Positions 19,882-30,200 of a stretch of DNA of 64,000 nt are shown here, in pieces. The notes below the pieces were generated by a model. That model did no database searches and had not been told where the DNA came from. It worked only from the letters and a program-made list of their open reading frames with translations. The translations under genes and the position numbers were made by a program. This DNA comes from Planctomyces sp. SH-PL62. Lineage in GTDB: Bacteria; Planctomycetota; Planctomycetia; Isosphaerales; Isosphaeraceae. How positions within the stretch are numbered: the stretch's first letter is position 1; each line of letters begins with the position of its first letter. The stretch covers positions 17,116 through 81,115 of the forward strand of contig NZ_CP011276.1 of assembly GCF_001610895.1 (NCBI RefSeq). Direction: 5' to 3'.

Positions 19882-20532
19882 GACATAAGCCCCATTATCG
19901 GACGTTGCAGGGCGGGGTCCTGCGAGATTCAAAGGTTGATCCTACCTGGGCCGAGGACTTTCCCGCGATGCCGGCACAAGGCCTCGGGGCCAGGACGGGC
20001 TCTTCCGGGGAGGGCGCGCCATGTCCCGCGAGTCCGACGACCTCGTTCGATTGTGCGGTGTACCATCGCCGAGGTCATACTACTTCGTCGTCGATTCGCC
20101 GACTTCAGGCGCCAGTCGCGTCGTACCCGCGAGAAGTCGCGGCGGCTCGTCGAAGAGTCCAGGGCGGAACGCCGGGCGCTGCGGGATCGATGATCCTCGC
20201 CGGTCGACGCCCGTTAGGCCCCCGGCCGGCAGGCGAGGCTTGTGGCGTGGTCGGCCGAGCTTTCCCCCGTCGTCCGACCGAACTCGTCCGATGGAAGGGC
20301 GTCCATGTCGATCCAAGTCGACACGCAGACGAACGGGATCGACATGTCGTCCGAATTAACGTGAATAACGCAGCCAGATGGGACGCCGATATAGTAGGGA
20401 TTCCGAAGAATCTAGAGGACTTGCGTCGACGGGCGGTTCGTCGACCGTCCCGCCTTCCAAGAGTCCGGCCGCATCGTCCTCTGTTTTGGGGACGTCCACC
20501 GACGGCTCATCATCGAACTCGAGAGGAAATCG
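19882..20532. other. Intergenic region upstream of the intron
   Basis: About 650 bases between the intron 5' boundary and the small repeat protein. Open frames here look like shadows (Arg/Pro-rich, no domains). I see no tRNA, no repeat and no recognisable gene. Confidence 0.4.
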
Positions 20533-20865
20533 ATGTACTCTCCGAACAGATCCCGAAAGCGCGTACTCGTCGCCGAATCCTTGGAATCGCGAATGGTGCT
20601 CTCGACGTCTACGGCAGCCCCCATCACCGTATTGGTCGACACGCCGTTCGACCCGTCGGCCCCGAAGCTGGGACGGAGCTTCGCGGTGAAGGTCGACACG
20701 CCGTTCGACCCGTCGGCCCCGAAGCTGGGACGGAGCTTCGCGGTGAAGGTCGACACGCCGTTCGACCCGTCGGCCCCGAAACTGGGCTTCCAGGTGAAGT
20801 TCGGACCGCCCACGGTGCACGTCCGGCCCACGCCCCTGTGGGCCCGGATGCGCAGCACCGTATGA
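20533..20865 (+). CDS. Small protein with three near-identical 19-residue repeats and an N-terminal LExR motif
   Basis: A 110-residue protein beginning MYSPNRSRKRVLVAESLESR. The LESRMVLS segment resembles the LEPR-XLL type N-terminal motif found on exported planctomycete proteins, and the LEDRVVPT of the giant protein at 27.2 kb. The core is three copies of VDTPFDPSAPKLGRSFAVK; two are identical at DNA level and the third is shortened and altered. A 28-residue tail ends the protein. A strong terminator follows at 20943. No known domain is visible. The start lacks a clear ribosome site but the repeats stay perfectly in frame, which supports coding. Confidence 0.55.
   Translation: MYSPNRSRKRVLVAESLESRMVLSTSTAAPITVLVDTPFDPSAPKLGRSFAVKVDTPFDPSAPKLGRSFAVKVDTPFDPSAPKLGFQVKFGPPTVHVRPTPLWARMRSTV
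20635..20799 (+). repeat. 57-bp tandem repeat inside the small protein gene
   Basis: Units at 20635-20691 and 20692-20748 are identical as far as I can read them. The third, 20749-20799, has lost 6 bases and diverges after its first 30. The unit is a multiple of three, so each copy adds 19 residues without a frame change. Confidence 0.9.
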
Positions 20866-20942
20866 AGCATGGAACTGGGAATCCGCAGTAAGCCCTGCGG
20901 AGAAACGTCGCCCATCTCAAACGCGATAAGTATGGCCGCGTG

Positions 20943-20979
20943 GGACGCCGCCCCGAGTGTAGGGGCGGCGTCCTTATTT
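20943..20979 (+). terminator. Rho-independent-type terminator after the small repeat gene
   Basis: A perfect 12-bp stem (GGACGCCGCCCC with GGGGCGGCGTCC) closes a 7-base loop and is followed by TTATTTG. It lies 78 bases after the stop of the repeat protein. Confidence 0.75.
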
Positions 20980-21108
20980 GGGCACCATCCCCCAGTATCC
21001 GGGCCGAGGCACCCTGCCAGCCTTAAGGATGCCTCCCCCGCCCCAGACAGGATTCGGTCCGAATGCCCATTATCGGACCCTCGGCCGATCGCGGATCGCG
21101 GATCGCCC

Positions 21109-21958
21109 TCAAGCTCCCAGCCGCTCGATCTGTCGGACTTCCCCGGGTTCCAGGTGGAACTCGAACACCTCGAGGTCGTCCATCATGTGGTCGGCGTCGG
21201 TCGTCCCCGTCAGGGCCACCATGCCCATGTCGAGCGCGAATCGGAAGACGATCTGTTCGACGCTCCGGCCGCGCCGCTCGGCGATCCGAATCAGCTCGGG
21301 ACGGGTCATCGCCTTTCGGTTGGCGGTCAGCAGCGAGAAGCCCTGATAGACGATCCCGTTCTCGACGCAGAACGCTCGGACTTCACGGTCCCAACCTCGT
21401 TCGGCGTAGCACCGGTTCTGGACGAAGCGGGGGGGGCACGCGCGCCTCGCGATGGAAGCTTCGGAGCTGATCAAGCGACACGTTGCTGACGCCGATCAGG
21501 CGGACCCGGCCCCCGTCGTGGATGGCCTCCATCGCACGCCAGGCCTCCCGATCGGCCGCACCCAGCCCGACCCGCCGAGTCGGCCCGTGGAGCAGGTACG
21601 AGTCGATCTCCGAGACGCCCAGATGTTCGAGCGAACTCGCGAAGGACTGTTCAACCTGGACCCCGACCGGAGCCTGCGGGTCATACGGAAGGCGATGATC
21701 CTGCCCGTCCTTGAACGTGAATTTGGTCTGGAGGAAGAGGTCCTCGCGCTCCAACATGCCGCTCTCGATCGATGCCGTGACGGCCTTGCCGACTTCGGCT
21801 TCGTCGTAGTGACGTCGCTGGTTCGCGGTATCGACGCCGCGAAAGCCCTGATGGAGCGCGAGCTCGGTCAGGACTTTCGTCCGTCGCGCCTTCCACGCGG
21901 TCCCGTAGAGGAACCGGGGGACGCGGACGCCGTCGATCAGCAGGCTCTGATGGTCCAT
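21109..21958 (-). CDS. Aldo/keto reductase, interrupted by a one-base frameshift
   Basis: Joined, this is a 282-residue NADPH-dependent aldo/keto reductase. Catalytic tetrad candidates are Asp in FRGVDTANQ, Tyr in RRHYDEAEVG, Lys in LQTKFTFKD and His in SYLLHGPTR. The C-terminal half has the barrel strands VYQGFSLLTANRKAM and GMVALTGTTDADHM. The two halves are in different frames at a run of eight G (about 21429-21436); removing one base restores SFHREARVPPRFVQNRCYAE. The start (MDHQSLLIDGVRVPR) has GGAGGGAT just upstream. Substrate unknown. The gene stands alone. Confidence 0.8.
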
Positions 21959-22095
21959 CGATCCCTCCAGTGCGTGACGAAACCGGAGCCCATTGTAGCA
22001 GCCGCTCCGCAACGAAGGCCGGCCGAGACGCGGCGACGTGGTGCGTCTCCCCGCGGAACCCGCAGCCGACGCCCTCGCCCTCGCCCTCGGGTGAA

Positions 22096-24734
22096 TCATT
22101 CTGCCGCGGCGAAGGGGTCGGCCGGGATCGCCAGGTCCATCATCAGCAGCTTGAAGTCGTCGCGACCGCGGAGCGGGTCAAGGTCGGAGTCGGCCTGCAT
22201 GTGGGGGAGGTCGCGGAACCCGGCGGCGACGGCCCGTCGCAACGCCTCCATCGCCTGATCGGCCTGGGCCCGGCCCTCGCCGTCCGCCCCACTCGACCCC
22301 GGCGCGGCGGGCGTCGCGGAGAGCAGCGAAAAGAAGCACGCGACGTTGTAGAGATCACTAGACTCCATGGCCGGGAGGCCCTTCAAGACCTCGACCGCCT
22401 TGCGGAACGCATCCGCCGCTTCGGAGGCCCTGCCCTGTTGAGTCTGGGCCATCCCGAGCCTCGCGAGGGCGATCGAGAGGCCGCGCCGGTAGTTGGCGTC
22501 GGCGGGATGGTCGTCGACCAGCTTCCGGTTGATCGCCAGGCCCGCGCGGCACTCGGACTCCGCCATCCCGAGCCGGCCCGTCTGAAGGAGCAACAGGCCG
22601 AGGTCGTTGTGGGTTTGCGCCAGCTCGCCCATCAGGGCGCTGACGGCGGGGTTCTCGTCGGCGAGCTTCTCGAGGAGCGTCATGGCCTCGCGGTAGTCGG
22701 CCTCCGCGTCCGCGAGCCGGGCCGAATGGTTCAGCAGCCAGCCGCGCCTGTGACGAGTCGCCGCCAGGTCGCTGCGGAAATCGGGGACGGCGGGGTTCTC
22801 GCCGGCGAGCTTCTCCAGGATAGTCAGGGCTTCGCGGTACTCGGCGTCCGCGTCCGCCGGATTGCCTTTCGACGACAGCAGGTCGCCGGTCCGTCGGCGC
22901 GTGCTCGCCAGGTCGTGGAGGGCTTCGTTCGAGGCCCCGGGGCCGGCGGCCACCGCCTCCTGATCGGACCGAGCCAGCTTGTAGGCTTCCAAGGCCGCGG
23001 AGAGCTCACCCCTCCGGGCCAGGAGCGAGCCGAGGGCGGACCGGCAAGCCGCCAGCGCGGCCGGCGCCGGTCCGTCGGCGCCGGCCAACAGCGACTCCGC
23101 TCGTCGGTAGGCGGCCAGCGCGTCGTCCGTGCGACCCGTAACCTCCAGCAGCGATCCGATGGTGGTCAGGCTCCGGCCGACCTCGACGACCGCCACGGCG
23201 TCGGCCCCGGGCTCCGCCGCCAGGGCCTCCCGCGTCGCGAGCACCGCGCGGTGCGCCGCGAGGGCGTCCTCCGAACGGCCGACCTTCCAAGTCAGGTCGG
23301 CCAGTTCGTAGTTCGATCGCGCCAGCGCCCGCCGGGACGCACCGTCGGCCTCGTCGCCGAGCAGGGCGCCGAGCTTGCGGCGGTAGAAGTCGGCCGCCGA
23401 CTCCAGGAGCCGGTCGCGCAGCTCCTTGAACTGGTCCTGCTTCAACAGGAAGTCCTCGCTCACGCCGGTGTGGAACGTCTTGATCGCGTCGACCGCCAGG
23501 TTATAGCGGGCCTGCACGGCGGCCTTCGAGCGGGTCAGGCCGGCGTTGGCGTCGGCCAGCGCGGCGCCGGCCCTCGTCTCGCGGTCCAGGGCGTCCGAGA
23601 GCTGGGCGTTGGCCGACGCCTGCACCGCCAGCACGGCGAACAGCCCGAGCACCCCGGCCAGCCCGGCCGCCGTCGCGCCGGTGACGCCGGTGCGGTGCCG
23701 GGTCAGCCAGCGCAGAAGCGTCCGCGTCCACGGCTCCGCCCACGCCGCCACCGGCTCGTCGGCCGTCCACCGTTCGACGTCATCGGCCAGCGCCCGGCAG
23801 GTCGCGTAGCGGTCCTCGGGATGATTCGCCATCGCCTTGAGGCAGACGGCCTCCAGGGCCCTGTCGATCGACGGCGCGACCTGCCGCGGCGGCGGGAACT
23901 CGCCCCGCTGCACCTTGCGCAGCACCTCGCCGATCTCGCCGTCGAAGGGCACCCGGCCGGTCAGCAGGCAGTAGAGGGTGGCGCCGAGGCTGTACACGTC
24001 GCTGCGCGGCCGAGTTCGCCGGCCGCCTGTTCGGGGCTCATGTAGGACGGCGTGCCGAGCGCCGAGCCCGGCAGCGTCTCGGCCGAGCCGCTCACCTAGG
24101 ACAGGGTGCGGCCGTCGCTGTAGGTGCCCAGGCCGTAGACCGGCACGATCCCGGGGTGTTCCAGCCCGCCGGTGACCTCGGCCTCGAGGAGGAACCGCTG
24201 GCGGCTGACGGGGTCGTCGGCGTGAGCGTCGAGGATTCGCTTGAGCGCCACCTCGCGATGCAACTCGGCGTCCAGGGCCACGAAGACGGCGCCCAGCCCG
24301 CCGCGGGCGTGCGGCCGGAGGACGCGGAACCTTTGCCCCTCGCTCGTGGCCTCGCCGACGGCGTAGGTCGCCGTGCGGTCGGCGTCATCGCCGGGCTGGA
24401 TCGTGGCCGAGCCGACGTGGAGCAGCGTGCCGCCGAGACCGGGATCGTCGATGCGAGCCAGGCTCTCGCGGGTGGAACGGCCCACCGGGATCGCGGCGAG
24501 ACTTCGGTCCACGTCGCCGCCATGTTTCTTGAGGTGGCGTGCCACGAGGGCGTCCACGGCGGATCGATCGTCGACATCGAGGTCGCCACGTCCGACGAGG
24601 TGGTCGGCCAGGGCAACGGCCTTGTCCAGCGTCCAGGCCTGGAAGGCGGCCACCAGTCGGCCCTGGTCGATCAGGCCGTTCTGCAGCGCAAGCAGGCCGA
24701 AGAGCAGGTTGCGCTCGGTAGCGATTCCGGCCAT
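22096..24734 (-). pseudogene. Ser/Thr protein kinase with TPR repeats, catalytic core deleted
   Basis: The 5' part (from ATG 24734) has an N-terminal helical region (NLLFGLLALQNGLIDQGRLV). A kinase N-lobe follows with the Gly loop ARGGLGAVFVA, the lysine VALKRI and GLEHPGIVPVYGLGTYSDGR. A TAG at 24096-24098 follows directly. The frame then continues with SGSAETLPGSALGTPSYMSPEQAAGEL, which belongs after the activation loop. The HRD-x-KPxN loop and the DFG motif are absent, so roughly 400 bases are missing. A further one-base slip near 24008 precedes SDVYSLGATLYCLLTGR. Downstream parts are intact: the C-lobe, a TM segment (TAAGLAGVLGLFAVLAVQA) and about eight TPRs. Without the core it cannot be an active kinase. 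Confidence 0.8.
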
Positions 24735-24883
24735 CGGGGGACCCTCATGCGAGGCCGGCGGTGGGCGACGGGCCCCCGACGCCGGGGACCTCCAGCAGAA
24801 TGCGCTGGATCGGTGGGATTATCTCATGATGGCTCACCCCATGCAGCCCCGCAGCGGCCGACCGGATATGACGATTGCTAGGT

Positions 24884-25598
24884 CGTGTTGACGTCTAGGG
24901 GGGACGACCGGACTGGAGCCGACCGCCATGCGATACAGGATCACCGACGAGATCTAGGCCGTCTGGGGACCGATGGTCGAACGATGCCGCTCGCGGCTCG
25001 GCCCCGGTCCGGAGCTGGCCGACCGCATGTTCATTCGAGGCCGGCCTCTACCGGGCCCGCACCGGCGTCCCCTGGCGCGACCTGCCGGCGGAGTTCGGGG
25101 CCTGGGACGCGGTCTTCAACCGGCTCCGCCGCTGGATCCACTCGGGGCGGCTCAAGCGGCTGTTCGAGCTGACGGCCGAGCGGGCCGAGTGCGAGGACGC
25201 GAGTCGGCTGATGATCGACTGGACGGTCGTCCGCGCCCATCAGCACGCCGCCGGGGCGCGGCGCGAAAAGGGGGCGCGGAGCCGCAGGCCCTCGGCCGGT
25301 CGCGCGGCGGCTTCACGACGGACGCGGTCCGCGACGTCGTCCTCGACGCCCTGCGGGTCATCCCGAACCGCAAGGAGCCCTGGCCCTGGCACGACGAGAT
25401 GCGCGAGACCTACAAGCAGCGGAACCGGGTGGAGCGGGCGTTCGCCGAGGCCAAGCAGTTCCGCCGCTTCGCCACAAGGTATGAGCAGTTCCGCCGCTTC
25501 GCCACAAGGTATGAGAGGTGAAGGACGTCTATCTCGGCGTGGCCTATCTCGTCTTCGGATTCATCCACGTTCGGAAGCTCGCCGAATCCGTCAACACG
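24884..25598 (+). mobile_element. Degenerate IS5-like insertion sequence with terminal inverted repeats
   Basis: CGTGTTGACG at 24884-24893 and its complement CGTCAACACG at 25589-25598 form matching ends around a decayed transposase. The span of about 715 bases is shorter than an intact IS5-family element, in line with internal deletions. It lies just upstream of the kinase pseudogene. Confidence 0.65.
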
Positions 25599-25605
25599 CC
25601 GTAGT
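24928..25605 (+). pseudogene. IS5-family transposase remnant
   Basis: Pieces of one transposase are readable in shifting frames. The first is YRITDEI, a stop, then VWGPMVERC. GLYRARTGVPWRDLPAEFG and WDAVFNRLRRWIHSGRLKRL follow. Next come MIDWTVVRAHQHAAGAR (first catalytic Asp) and RGGFTTDAVRDVVLDALRV. The last is YKQRNRVERAFAEAKQFRR, the region with the final catalytic Glu (R-x-x-x-E). The middle DDE segment is deleted, there is an in-frame stop near the start, and a 30-bp block is duplicated. It is not functional. Confidence 0.8.
25456..25515 (+). repeat. 30-bp direct duplication inside the transposase remnant
   Basis: The block starting CAGTTCCGCCGCTTCGCCAC and ending AAGGTATGAG occurs at 25456-25485 and again at 25486-25515 with no change. 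It doubles the peptide QFRRFATRYE. Confidence 0.9.
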
Positions 25606-25964
25606 AGCTTGTCGCGAAGATGAGTCCCGAATCTGCGCGAAGTCCCCGCGGGAGAGCTTCGCGCGGATCAACCACCTGCCCCTATCGCAGATGAAACACC
25701 ATCCGAGCCGCGGAAGCCTCGCGATGGAGAAACAAAGTTTCGGGTGGAGCGACGACTTCCTACTGGATTTTTTTGGCGTCCGGCGAAGCGGCATCGCCAA
25801 GTATGAACTATAGTGTTTAACAAGTCGACCCGATCCAGGGGCAGCGTTCCCCCCGTCGCCGCGCGCCTCGCGCTAGTGCACCTGTATTAGTGGCTTTCTT
25901 GTAGGCGAACGCCCAATGCAGGCCCAACACCGTTCAGCACTCTCAAGGCGCCGGGGAGACTAAA
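25606..25964. other. Intergenic region after the IS remnant
   Basis: About 360 bases without a recognisable gene. Open frames here show no family features, and I see no promoter-like boxes I would defend. Confidence 0.35.
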
Positions 25965-27167
25965 GTGACGATGCAGAGCGGACCCATCCCCCCGACTGCC
26001 TCGACGATCCAGCTGGACGGTCGCGAACTCGCGGGCGTGCGCGGATCGCTCGGCGGCCCGCCTTCGGACGCCGCACCCGCCGGCGAGGCCCAGCCGCTGC
26101 GCAGCGTCCATACCAGCAACTTTTCCGCGATCCTTCAGGAACTCGGGATCTCCGTGCTGGTTACGACCTACCAGGCCGGCAAGTTGGTGATGCTCCGCCC
26201 CGACGGGAATCGCCTTAACACGCATTTCCGCGGCTTCGGCAGGCCGATGGGCCTGGCGGTGGACGGGGATCGGCTGGCCATCGGCACGGCCGCAGAGATC
26301 TGGGAATACCACAACTCCCCGGCCGTGGCCCGCCGCCTGGAGCCGGCCGGCAGCCACGACGCCTGCTTCTTGCCGCGCTCGTCGGTCTGCACCGGCGACG
26401 TCCAGATTCACGAGATGGGCTGGGCTCGTTCCCGCGGTGATGACCCCGAATTGTGGTTCGTCAACACGCGCTTCTCCTGCCTGTGTACGCGAAGCGACAA
26501 GCACAGCTTCGTACCACGATGGCGGCCGCCGTTCATCTCGGCGCTGGCGCCTGAGGATCGCTGCCATCTGAATGGGCTCGGCATGGCGGGGGGCCTCCCG
26601 GCGTACGTCACCGCCCTGGGAACGACCGACACGCCCGCCGGCTGGCGGGCCGACAAGCAGGACGGCGGCGTCATCCTGGACGTGCCCTCGGGAGAGGTCA
26701 TCGCCCAGGGCCTGTCGATGCCGCACTCGCCGCGCTGGTACGACGGCCGCTTGTGGGTCCTTGAGTCAGGCCGCGGGGGCTTCGGCTGCGTCGACCCCGA
26801 CACGGGAAAGTATGAAGCGATCGCCGTGCTCCCGGGTTTCACCCGCGGCCTGGACTTTTGCGGACCGCTGGCCTTCATCGGCCTGTCGCAGGTGCGTGAA
26901 AGCGCCGTCTTCAGCGGCATCGACGTCGCCGAGCGGCCGCTGGCGGAGCGCTGCTGCGGCGTCTGGGTTGTGAACATCGAGACGGGTCGGACTGTCGCGT
27001 TCGTGAAGTTCGAGGACGCGGTCCAGGAGATCTTCGCCGTGCAGGCGCTCCCCGGAATGCGACACCCGGACGTCATCAACGATCAGCCGCGCATAATCTC
27101 CGATTCATTCGTCGTGCCGGACGAGGCGCTGAATCTCGTACCTGGTCTGCTCCGCCATGACGCCTGA
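25965..27167 (+). CDS. TIGR03032-family conserved protein
   Basis: A 400-residue protein matching the TIGR03032 (DUF4915-like) family of unknown function. Hallmarks are SNFSAILQELGISVLVTTYQ near residue 50, then AGKLVMLRPDG, RPMGLAVDGDRLAIGT, HEMGW, RCHLNGLGM, MPHSPRWYDGRLWVLESG and GFTRGLDF. The blade-like pattern suggests a beta-propeller. No signal peptide is visible. In other genomes these proteins often sit beside large surface proteins or prolyl-hydroxylase-like genes; here the next gene, on the same strand, is the giant surface protein. The GTG at 25965 (GGGGAG 5 bases before) and the ATG at 25971 are both possible starts. Confidence 0.85.
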   Translation: MTMQSGPIPPTASTIQLDGRELAGVRGSLGGPPSDAAPAGEAQPLRSVHTSNFSAILQELGISVLVTTYQAGKLVMLRPDGNRLNTHFRGFGRPMGLAVDGDRLAIGTAAEIWEYHNSPAVARRLEPAGSHDACFLPRSSVCTGDVQIHEMGWARSRGDDPELWFVNTRFSCLCTRSDKHSFVPRWRPPFISALAPEDRCHLNGLGMAGGLPAYVTALGTTDTPAGWRADKQDGGVILDVPSGEVIAQGLSMPHSPRWYDGRLWVLESGRGGFGCVDPDTGKYEAIAVLPGFTRGLDFCGPLAFIGLSQVRESAVFSGIDVAERPLAERCCGVWVVNIETGRTVAFVKFEDAVQEIFAVQALPGMRHPDVINDQPRIISDSFVVPDEALNLVPGLLRHDA

Positions 27168-27203
27168 TCGACCGGGTTTTCTCCTTTTAGAACGGTCCAT
27201 TTG

Positions 27204-30200
27204 ATGAAATCGACGCATTCGTCCCGCGACGCTTCCGGTCCCCGGATGGATGTTTCGCAAGTTCACCGGTGCGACGCGTCTCGGCGGCGATCGCGACGCC
27301 GGAACGCGCCGCGGTTGGAGTTCCTCGAGGATCGGGTGGTGCCGACGGTCCTCCTGGTCACCACCCTGAGCGATGAGATGGTCGCCGGCGCCGGCCTCTC
27401 CCTGCGCGAAGCCATCCGGGCGTCCGTGACGCGCACCTCGGTGGACGGCTCGCCCGTGGGCACCGGCGACGACGTCATTCAGTTCGATTCGAAGTTGGAC
27501 GGCGGGACCATCTCCCTCTACACCGCCCCGATCACGACGCAAGCCGGCCTTTCGGGCTTCGAGGTCGGTACGACGCTGGTGATCGACGGCGAGACCGGAT
27601 TATCCCGAGGCATCACCATCGAGCGCGACACGAGCGCCGCCCAGTTCCGCTTCTTCCATGTCACTTCGACCGGCAACCTGACCTTGAAGGGCTTGACGGT
27701 CCGCCGATTCGCGGCCCGGGGCGGTGCCGGCGGCAGCGGGGGCGGCGCCGGCGGCGGCGGTGCCGCAGGCCTGGGCGGGGCGGTCTTCAACCAGGGCTCC
27801 CTGACGCTCCTCAACAGCACGCTGACGGGCAACACCGCCCAGGGCGGCGCCGGCGGCAATCGGTCTGCCAACGAGGGGCCGGGCAACGGCGGCGGCGGCC
27901 TGGGAGCCCCGGGCGGTGCCGGGGGGACGCAGGTCGGCGGCGGCGGCGGCGGGCCCAATGCCGGTTCCGGCGGCAACCCCGCCGAGAACGGTTACAACGG
28001 CGGGTTCGGCGGCGGCGGCGGCGGCGGCGGCAAATATCAGTTTCTCGTTCCCCTCGTCGGTAGCGGAGGCGCGGGCGGGTTCGGCGGCGGCGGGGGGGGC
28101 GGCGGCTCCGACGCCTATGGAGCCTTCCAGGCCAACTTCAAGGGCGACAGCGGCGGCAACGGCGGATTCGGCGGCGGCGGCGGCGGCCCAGGCCACGACA
28201 ATCAGACGGGGCACCCGAATCCTGGCGCCGGCGGGTTCGGCGCCGGTAACGCCGGCGAGGGCGGCGGCGGGGGCGGCGGGGCCGGCATGGGCGGCGCCAT
28301 CTTCAACCTCTCGGGCACCGTCGTCATCGCCAACAGCACCTTCACCGACAACGCGGCCATCGGCGGCGGCGGCGGCCGCGGCGTCATCGCCGCGGGTGTC
28401 ACCGGCGTGAGCGGAGCGGCCGGCAAAGGGCTGGGCGGCGTCGTGTTCAACTACAACGGCACCGTCACGATCTCCAACAGCACCCTCTCCGGCAATTCCG
28501 CGGACCAGGGCGGACGCGGCATCTTGAACCTGCGCAACGGCAACGCCCCGGCCCAGTTGGTCCTCAACAACACCATCGTCGCCCAGGGCGACGCCACCGT
28601 GTCCGACGTGCTCGTCCAGGTGATCAATAGCACCGTGATCGATCCGGCCGCGGTCAGCGGCACGGCCAATCTCATCCGCACGATCGTCGGCCCGGCCAGC
28701 TTGACGGGCACGGTCTCGGGCGATCCGAAGATTGGTTCTCTGGAACGCAACGGCGGTCTGACCCCGACCCTTGCGTTCGAGTTCGACAGCCCGGCACGCA
28801 ATGCGGGCAATCAACTCGTGGCGACGCAAACGGATCAGCGCGGTGCGAGCCGAGGCAGTCGCCCGGACATCGGCGCCTATGAACTTCGCCAGGGATTCTC
28901 CCTGATCGTCAACACCGCGGCGGACGAGACCACCAACAGGAGTACGCTGTCCTTGCGCGAGGCGATCGGCCTTGCCGACGACACGCTCGATTTCAGCGCG
29001 CTCTCCCCCGCGGAACAGGGCCAGGTCATTCCCATCTCCGACTTCGACAGCACGATCAGCTTCGCGACCAGTCTGGCAGGCGCGACGATCACGCTCTCCA
29101 CCGCGGGCGATGGCCGCGCCGGACCGTCGGCGTTCGCGGTCAACAGCCCGATCGTCATCAATGGTCCCGCGGGCGACAGCGGCGTCACCCTATCCGCCGC
29201 GGGGACGGCGATGCGCCTCTTCGCCGTGGCGAGCGGAGGAAGGCTGACGCTTCGGAACCTGACGCTCGTTGGGGGCACCGCCCAGGGATCCGCCGGCGGA
29301 AGCGGGGACGGCGGCGACGGAGTCGGAGGGGCCATCTACAACGAGGGCCGGCTGTCGATCTTCAACAGCACTCTGACGGGCAATACCGCCCGGGGTGGGA
29401 TCGGCGGTTCCGTTCTTGGATTCGGCGGGGACGGCGGCGACGGCCAGGGCGGTGCCGTGTTCAATGAGGCGGGCACCGTCGTCATCATCAACAGCACCTT
29501 CACCGGCAACTCGGCCATCGGCGGCGCCGGCGGCACCGCTCTCTTCCTCGATGGCGACGACGGCCAGGGGCTGGGCGGCGGACTTTTCAATCACAATGGA
29601 AGCCTTACGGTAACCAATAGCACGTTCTCCATGAACAACGTGGTCCAGCCGCTTGGCGCGACGCTGATCGCGGCCGGCCGCGGCATCTACAATCTCAACG
29701 ACTCGAACCCCACCGCGTACACGTCCATAAGCAGCACCATCATCGGCCAGTCCGACATCTTTATCGAGGACTTCACCGGCACGGGTAGCCCTGCTCAAGG
29801 CAGCAACAATGTGATCCGAAGGATGAGCGGCGGCCTCTTCTCCTCCACCATCACGGCCGATCCTCTGCTCGGCCCGCTGCAAAACAACGGCGGCCCGACG
29901 CAGACCATGGCCCTCGTAGGCAGCAGCCCGGCCATCGACGAGGGGATCAGCTTCAACGTGGCATTGACCGATCAACGCGGCGTGCCTCGGAATGTGTACA
30001 GGGTGGACATCGGCGCCTATGAACGCACCAACTTCCACCTGATCGTCAACACCACGGCCGACGAGACCACGATCGAAAGCACGCTGTCCTTGCGCGAGGC
30101 GATCAACCTCATCAATGGCGCACTCTCTCTCAGTTCGCTATCCGCGGCGGAACTGGCCCAGGTCCTCGCGGCCGACACCGATCGCATTTCCTTCGCCGGC

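Noticed and set aside
19891..21077. CCCATTATCGGAC occurs both at 19891-19903 next to the group II intron and at 21065-21077
   Set aside because: A 13-base match is expected many times by chance in 64 kb, and neither place shows other element ends.
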